A stretch of 64,000 bases of DNA from Galaxea fascicularis. Lineage: Eukaryota; Cnidaria; Anthozoa; Scleractinia; Euphylliidae. The stretch is from NCBI GenBank assembly GCA_948470475.1, contig OX419339.1:18288575-18352574 (forward strand), in the 5' to 3' direction. Under the pieces are notes generated by a model. The model searched no databases. It was not told the DNA's origin and saw only the letters and a program-made list of their open reading frames with translations. Positions 56,905 through 64,000 of this stretch are shown in pieces. Positions within the stretch are counted from its first letter, which is position 1, and the number at the start of each line of letters is the position of its first letter. A program made the position numbers and the translations under genes.

Positions 56905-57756
56905 GGATGCTTTCCATTCGACCAAAAATTCCGGAAATTCGGGGTAAGGGAGCGAATGGAACAGATATTGGTACAGGCTGGCCTAGAATTCCCAACCATT
57001 CCTGCTCGGGCCCAGTTTCTCCGAGCCCGGAAACCGAACTGAAATTGTGCTCATTATCAGTGCTTGTTGTGCTTTCATGCGACAGATGACTTAAATACAT
57101 TATCGCACCATTTGTGCACTGGAGTGGCCACAGCAAACTTTAATAAGTAGTGCGAAAATGCATATAACTACGTGTAATGTTTTAAACGAATGTGATAAGT
57201 GACGAGCACTTTCTATTGCAAAGCAAATATTCCCGTATTTTGCAGGATAAACGTTTCTTTTCGGCATTCTTTATGCCTTTTTGCCACTGAACAACGTTAT
57301 GTCGTCGTCCTCGCCTAATACATCGCTTGTTTCAACTTCAGAGTCGTCGAGGAACTCCAAAGCAAGTAAAGAGGGTCCCCTATACCACTTTGGAAAATGC
57401 ATTCACGTAAAATATTGAGACTGTTCACGCGTCACGGATAATTCCCAAAATTCGTTCACGTTCACGATAAACCAAATATCGGCAATCACGAATCACGAAT
57501 GAACAAATAAACCTAAATCACGTTTCACGAGAAAAAAAATAGTCCCAATCACGTTTCACGAAAAAAGTATTGGGGACCCTCAGTAAAAGAGGCAAAGAGT
57601 CCGCCATTATTTGTTTCTCCTTTGTTTATTTCGTATTTTCGCGCGAAACTTGGGACGTGATGGCCTGGGTCCAACCAACCGAAAAATACTATTCCGTTCG
57701 TCACATAGAATACCCGGAATTTCATTCCGGAAATTTTAGTTGAATGGAAAGCGTCC
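56905..57756. mobile_element. 852-bp MITE
   Basis: GGATGCTTTCCATTCGACCA at the left and, inverted, GGACGCTTTCCATTCAACTA at the right, continuing with AAAATTTCCGGAA. AAC flanks both sides. No coding. A second MITE lies inside. Confidence 0.7.
57371..57581. mobile_element. 211-bp MITE nested in the 852-bp MITE
   Basis: GAGGGTCCCC at 57371 and its inverted copy ending at 57581, flanked by AGTAAA on both sides (57365-57370, 57582-57587). The interior is made of TCACG(T)TTCACGA-like repeats. Confidence 0.75.
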
Positions 57757-57759
57757 AAC

Positions 57760-58620
57760 AGCTTTTTGAGCCTATGTGAGTCTGCTCACAAAAACTCGAA
57801 AAAAATTACGTCAACTAAACAGCTTGCGCATTTAGTAAAAACAGCACGTCAGTGGTAAGTTTATTGACTGGTCATAACTTATCGCTGTTCTAAGAGTGCT
57901 GCTCTTGACAGATGGATAGGACTTATAAAAGGATATGGTGTTCTGTTCATACAGACGTAACTAAAGGAAGGAGCAGAATCAGCTCCTATTAAGTAATGAA
58001 TGCAGTCTGAATTGTGAAAGAGTGCTCTGTTTCCAAAATGATGGGTTACACTTTAGGCACTGGTAAAATGTTACTATTTATGGACCGGGGAACGAGTGGG
58101 GTGGGGACACGCGTGGGAGGAGATTGGTTAAACCAGCGCGTAGTGTCTGTTCTCCCTTCGAGTTTCTGTTATACCTTTCTTTCCTTGCCTAACTCACAAA
58201 CGAATCATCACGCCACACACTGGCAACAATGGTTTCAGCGTCAAATTTTATACGCACTCCTATCCATTTATCTAATTTTGAAAACAAGTAAGGACCCCAC
58301 CCCCTCCCTCCACCTCCCCCGGCACCTTCCCTTCCCCTATCGTTCACAAAAAGTGTTCCGCTCCCTTTTAGTTGATAAATAACAACCGGTGTTTCTGTTT
58401 AAAAAAAGAATCATTTCCCTGATGGGGCTTCTGACAGGAGGGGTACTCTCGAGACGGATGATGTGGCCCACGCGCCGCACGTAACACCATGATTTCCTTC
58501 CTGTAGCATCCAGACACGTTTGGTGGCTTGTACCGCGTAGTCACCAAAGTCATTTTGAGCTTTTTTGTTTTGAACCGGATACAAATCGTCGATACTCGGT
58601 AAGGATTGTCTTATAAGTGT
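57760..58620. other. No gene recognised
   Basis: The 122-codon plus ORF at 58014-58382 shows low-complexity proline-rich composition near its end and no motif. Confidence 0.35.
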
Positions 58621-58625
58621 GCTAG

Positions 58626-58922
58626 TCAGTTATACGATTTCTGTTTCTCTCTTGGAGCCATTCCTTGTTGGCTGCAGCCCGTGTAATAAAAATATTTGTG
58701 TTTTTCTATTGCTTGCAGAATAACGAAGTTTTCAAAAGCTGACTTGTAACACCAAGGAGCTACTGTGTTCCTGAGTGAAGGTTTGGGTTTTTCACGGGAA
58801 AGAGTCATTTTTAGCGGAGCGCCGTCAAGCGGAGCACCTACGGTATAGCTTGCGGGCACGTCCGCACGACGAAGTTGCGCAACATGGCGACCATACTCCA
58901 GCTGATAAGTTGACCGAGACAT
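58626..58922 (-). CDS. Small uncharacterised ORF or first exon
   Basis: 98 codons from a true ATG (MSRSTYQLEYGRHVAQLRRA), with balanced composition through VGAPLDGAPLKMTLSREKPK. No family is recognised. It may be a first exon whose partners lie elsewhere. It sits just downstream of the 59-63.7 kb gene on the same strand. Confidence 0.3.
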   Translation of the reverse strand: MSRSTYQLEYGRHVAQLRRADVPASYTVGAPLDGAPLKMTLSREKPKPSLRNTVAPWCYKSAFENFVILQAIEKHKYFYYTGCSQQGMAPREKQKSYN

Positions 58923-59214
58923 GCAGTCTTTTAGTTTACAGCGTCAGATAAGCTTCTGTCGACAGCGTACGTCTCTGATTTGGACATTCATGTTATGGTC
59001 AATTGACACCTGTCAAAATCTGCTGACCAATATTGCTTGGCTGTATCGTGAGCTCAAGTTTAGAGCTCATCGAGGTCATGTCAGTGATTTTTTTTAAGTC
59101 GACCACTGCCCAGTCACTGGTTTTCGATTGGATCTCAGGCTGAAGCCAACTCATTGTTAACAGGAATTCTGCTTTTGGCTAAATCTATATATTATTGACC
59201 TTTTGATGAGCCCT

Positions 59215-62200
59215 CTAGGCTGTGACTGCTGATGTCAGAGTCTGTTCTTCAGATTTGCAGCTGCAGCTTTGTACTAAATTCGTCAAAAGATCAATGTAGG
59301 GCTTCTTTCGTTTCTTGTATATTGATGAGGTGTCAAGCTGATAAAAACTGCATATGTCCTGAAGCACTTGTATCGAAAACTTTGAAAGTTTAGAGCAAGC
59401 AACGATTTCACAAATGTTATGTGTGTCATACATGATGGGATGTCCAAAGGACATTTCTGCCATGACTTTGTTACTTAAATCTTGTATACTCTGTTCCTGG
59501 ATCATATCCATCTCTTCCTGGTGTTCACCTTCTTCGTCCTGAGATTCAGCTGCAGCAACTCTTTTTGAAGCAAGGCGTGAGAAAAAACTTGCAACTTGCT
59601 GAGATGTTAGATAGCTTGAAGTATCAAATTTACAGGAGCCATCTGCGTTTCTGGCCTTTCTCATTGACTTAGACACATTACAAGGATCAGCTTTGCGTCC
59701 AGTCCGTTCACCGTTTTGGAATACTTCTGTGGGGTATTGTTTCTGGCTTTCGGTCAGTCGGGTTCTTTGAGTACTGGCGGATTTCAACGCCCAGCCCATT
59801 GGCAACGATGAACAGGAATCCAGTGTCTGCGGCGTTTGAAGATCTTCTACAGGATTCTCAAGAATGGCAATACCCTGTTCTAGTTTTGTTGCATACGACA
59901 TCATTGCCTTATCGAAAAGCGTTTCATTCTCTAGGGCATAGCTGTGCCTTCCGACGTCAAGATGGTGTTGAAGGGATGAAAATCTCTGAAAGGATTTTAC
60001 GCATCCCTCCTCAGGACATGAAAACAGTTTGTCGTGACACTCTTTGTCCTCGTCACTCTGTTCATATGACTGAGCTTCCGCCATACCCAGTGCCAATTGA
60101 ACATCTTCGTGCTGCGTTTGGGATGATTTTCTCCTCGACCTGACTGCAGTAAATTGAGCTTTTGGGATGTTGGCCTCCTTCAATGTGTTTAGCATTGGTA
60201 CGGAGTAGCTTTCCGGTAAATTAAACTGACTCCACGGCAGGAATTTACCAGGGCCAACTGCATACGATCTCCAGACTCTCATTCCCTCAGCACTATATTC
60301 AATGTTATTGATAAAGCTAACTCCTTCCCACTTTACAGGCGCGGACTTGGGAATATCTTGTATATCGCACAACGTAGCCCTTACTCCAGGAACACCACCA
60401 GAGGACTCTATGGCATTCTTCATCTGATCAGCAGTCTCAACGTCTTGACCAGAGTTTAGATATATTCTCATGTGATTCTTGACAGTCGCTGCTTTGCGGT
60501 CACACGCCCCTTTGCCCCCTTGTGGGTCTGAAAAATCCAGTCTGACGTTAATGTCGTACTTTTTCGCTACCTGCTGAATTGCCAGTAATGTGGATGCACT
60601 GTGGTAGCATCCAGCATTATCCTGTCTGAAATGCACACGATTTACGTCAGGCATTGTTGTCTTGAGCTGGTTCATGACGTCGTCAATAATAGCCAAAACT
60701 GTGACGCTGTCTTGCTTGCAGCTTTGAAAAATGTGTACAAATGTCAGCATTTGAAGTTCATCTTCGGACTTTCTCGTGGCAGTGGTTATGTGCCATGAAA
60801 TACCCCGCTTTCCAAACCAATCGGATTGGCTTTCGCGATATTTTCTTGGGAGGTATTTCATGGCCCAATCCAAGACTAAAAGTACAGACTGAGCGTCTAG
60901 GTTCTTTAAGACATCCAGTCGCGCTTCATCTTGGTTCATTGATCGGAGCAAATGAGCTTTCCATGCTTCGATTTTCTTTTTAGTTAAAGAAACGACATAT
61001 TTCATTTCATCTTTCTCATCAGTTGAGATGCTAACATTTGCCAGAGCAGACTCAATTTCACTGACCACATTCGAGAACAAGTCGCACCGATCGCATCTTA
61101 GATCGTGCTCATGATTACAGGTGCTGGCGTAATTGGGATCACCCGGATAACTGAGGGCGTAGGCCCTACAATGATCTGCAACTCTGGAACTTGGTGACAC
61201 ATGTACCTGCAACCGAATGGTGGGAAATTTATTCTATGTATTTCCACTGACGATGTTATGAAAATGTTAATGTAAAACAACTGAATCTGGGTACGTAGTT
61301 ACTTAAACGTCATGGCACAATATGTCATTTCGTTTACAATGATTAAAGATCGAACGTACAGTACATGCGAAGGCATATCCCCAAGGAGTTTTCGTTGTTG
61401 CTACTCCTTGAAAGCATTATTCGTTTAGCCGAGAGAGTGTAGCTTGCTTTACCAGAAGCGGTATTTATCTGCTCATTGTGACGTGATATGACGTCAAATA
61501 ACTTAAAAAATCTACCTTCTTACACTTCTTTCTCGAGATGTCAGAAAATAGTTCAAATCAGTAGAAAATTATTCAAAACAAAAAAGGATGCTAAAACAAG
61601 GCTACTGAAGATAACTGGTAGGAAAAACATCAGTACGAAAATACCCCTTCATCCTCTCTTGGTAAGAAGACTTAGACATGAAAATTCGATATTTATTGTA
61701 TTGAATTGTAGACCTACCCTAAAGTCACCTTTAAGATAGCGTTTTGCCATCTTTAATTTCTCGCTTTGGTCTTTTGCCCATGAGAGCCCTTTGCCATAGT
61801 TGTCACCTAGCTTGTCAATGACATCTGCCAATTCGTCAAAGGCCTTTGCGCCCTCTGCTGAGACATAGTCAAGTCCTTGCAAAGATTTGCGCACCGACGC
61901 AGAGCAGACTTTAAGTACCCTACAAAGTGTAGTGCGGCTCATGGGGACAAAGCCAGTCTCATGGCAATAGCACTGATATTGTTGGACAATCCGTTCGGGA
62001 ATCATGGTCCTCACTACGTTTGGGATCTTAATCTCGGTGTTCGAGGACAACTTCAAGGTTTTCTCACCGAATGGCAAATCTTGCATTACATACGGGCTGG
62101 TAATGAATGTCAAGAAGTGGTCAAGTTTTGCTGGTGAGACTTTCATTCTTGTGTTTTCAGCTAAAGGAACAGCAGAGCCTCTACCATGAAGAAAGATATG

Positions 62201-63750
62201 GTGTCGCGCAATATTGTATCTGTATTGGGAAAGATTAGGGATCCACTTTTTAACCACTTTAAAGCTGACTTTATCAGCCATGATCGACAGTAGCTGTCTA
62301 CGCGTGCTCCAGTGACTTGCGTTTTGATAGCACTCGACAAGAACTCCCATCAACGTAGAATCGATATCGCATTTGTTTTCTTTAGATGACTGCAAGGAGC
62401 TGAGCAACATCTCTGCGCTAAGAGGTGCTATTTCTTCTAAGGCTGTAATGACAACCTGCCTCGCTTTGCGTGTGTGAAACCGTTTTGTTCTTTCTGCAGC
62501 TTCATCCCAATGTGTAACCATTGAATAACGGATGGGACTTACGTTTCTGGAAGCCAAAAATGAATTAAGTTTTTCTCTTGAAGTGCTACGCGATTCAAAG
62601 TCATCTCCAGATGGCGTTGTAACACCCTCAGACGGGTGATAGGTACTTGATGGTGTTTCCACATTCGAAATTTCACTTTTTGGTGTCCAGGATGATACTG
62701 GACTTACACTAGTAGGACTTACACTAGTAGGGTTAAAGGTCACCTCGTCATCGTCCTACGGATAAAAAAATCAAAACTTTATTACCCTCAGAATTAGCAC
62801 CATGCAGTGAGTGCAAAGATTTTGAAAGCTCATCAGAATCGTCTCCAGTCCTTTACTCGTGCTCGGAAAGCTCTAACAGTACGCATAAGTATTTTAGTCA
62901 TTTCCTTTCTTCCTTAGACATGGATTGCCTTACATACACAAAATCAAGAGAAAATGAAACTAGGCCTCTTCAAGTGGAAGGTGGTGATGACGTCTTCTGC
63001 GTGCCACCATTTGTGTGCTGTCATTTCTTGCACATAGGAAGGGAAACCTGGTCTATCCTTCTAATGTCACCAGCCCTAAGTGAAGAAGTAACGTTTTATT
63101 TCTCAAGTCACGTGAATTGTTGGATACTCACCAACGCCATTCTTGCCATCTGATCATTGATGTTGGAATCAATTCTCATTTGTGAAATTGGATCCGAAGG
63201 ATCATGCCCTTCAATATCTGTCATATCTTTCAACCTCTCTCTACATTTCCTACATACACCTGAATGACAAAGAAACAACATTACGTTGGCATTGATAACC
63301 CAGCTTAACCTACATAATAAAAAAATAAAACTTACCTGACCCAACTTGTACGAACGAACCAGTCTTGTGTAAGATAACCTCAGACTCCTTTTTCCCCAGC
63401 CCTCTTTCACCTTTCGGCCACACTCCTTTTCCTTTACCATGGTTTGAAATTTCTTCCGGAACCCTGCACCTAGTGCTGGACCCTCTGCTCCAACCTATTC
63501 CTAGTTTTGTTCGATGGTTTGGACATATAGTCATGGAGCTCAAACTTTTGCTCTTTGTAAACTTAGCCGCTCGACATAAAATCAGTTCAACCTCATCTTC
63601 AGGCCCGGTAAATTTATACAGAGACTTGTGACTGCTGATGTCCTTACCACATGACAGTAGCGGAACAATTTCAGTGTCGCGCTTTCGATCTCTAGCATCA
63701 TAACCGCAAATTCCACCAACGAGGGCTTTAAAAGAACAACAACCTTCCAT
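59215..63750 (-). CDS. 1190-aa four-exon protein with DDE/RNase H-like motifs and zinc fingers, probable unclassified transposase
   Basis: Exons 63336-63750, 63132-63259, 61718-62755 and 59215-61206 have GT-AG borders (CAG|GTAAGT, TTG|GTGAGT, AGG|GTAGGT) and join in frame through all three introns. The start is the ATG at 63750 in good context (AAAATGGAA). Exons 1-2 carry cysteine pairs (GVCRKC). Exon 3 is helical. Exon 4 holds [12 protein letters not shown] (Asp about 640), [21 protein letters not shown] (Asp about 723) and [20 protein letters not shown] (about 752-771), which have the spacing of an RNase H-fold nuclease, plus a C2H2 finger ([19 protein letters not shown]). Similar genes are common in cnidarians by memory. 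No TIRs were found around it, so a domesticated gene is also possible. Confidence 0.72.
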
Positions 63751-64000
63751 TTTCAGTGTGATAAACTTCACTTGAAAAAATTAACTCATGCCCGCCTCTA
63801 CGCAAACAAACGGTAAGTAACTAGCACGACCAGGGTTTGTTTACTTAGGACGCCACAAAATTAGATTTGGCGATTTTTTCACACGCCGAATAGCCATAGA
63901 CATAAATTCGACTAAATTTTTTAGCGATTTTATATTTTAATTTAGGAAAACTTTAAATTAGTTATTGTTTAACTTAGAAAACATAAATTTGAAAGTATCT
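63751..64000. other. 5' flank of the four-exon gene
   Basis: AT-rich, no ORF; it would contain the minus-strand promoter of the preceding gene. No clear TATA element chosen. Confidence 0.3.

Overview
The window looks like anthozoan cnidarian nuclear DNA, probably a stony coral. The evidence is AT-rich sequence, genes with GT-AG introns, and LINE, SINE, Helentron, Crypton and Penelope-like families of the kind that crowd coral genomes. The organism is an inference; no single-copy marker gene fixes it. There are no bacterial operons, rRNA genes or CRISPR arrays. Almost every long ORF belongs to a mobile element, and several elements sit inside one another.

Layout. 1-1.8 kb: 3' end of an L1/Tx1-type LINE (minus). 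1.95-3.53 kb: a TA-flanked inverted-repeat element carrying a PB1 plus zinc-knuckle gene. 4.4-22.5 kb: scattered minus-strand exons, several joining in frame, of one or more host genes (the 5' part is SWIM/HMGXB3-like and interrupted). Its introns hold a CR1/Jockey-like LINE (6.4-9.8 kb) and a second LINE (10.6-19.8 kb) that was itself hit by a Helentron (12.0-16.7 kb) and by a TA-flanked inverted-repeat element (16.8-18.7 kb). 23.6-25 kb: a LINE fragment split by a tRNA-derived SINE. 25-31.5 kb: decayed sequence and more SINEs. 31.5-34.3 kb: a THAP-bearing inverted-repeat element filled with Penelope-like and LINE debris. 35.3-36.3 kb: a second RPA-like (Helentron-type) pseudogene.

37.48-48.24 kb is the most striking object: a 10.76-kb element with perfect 72-bp terminal inverted repeats and a 9-bp target-site duplication. 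It carries two intact, convergent, spliced genes: a ZAD-finger plus DUF6589-like protein of about 1011 aa (probable transposase) and a RecQ-type helicase of 565 aa. Another inverted-repeat element, itself holding a LINE, lies between them. This fits a helicase-encoding cut-and-paste transposon; I recall the AcademH lineage as similar but cannot check it.

49.7-53.6 kb: a decayed Crypton-like tyrosine recombinase gene (minus). 56.65-57.76 kb: small nested MITEs. 59.2-63.75 kb: an intact four-exon minus-strand gene of about 1190 aa with DDE/RNase H-like spacing and zinc fingers, probably an unclassified transposase. Stretches between these show no convincing genes.
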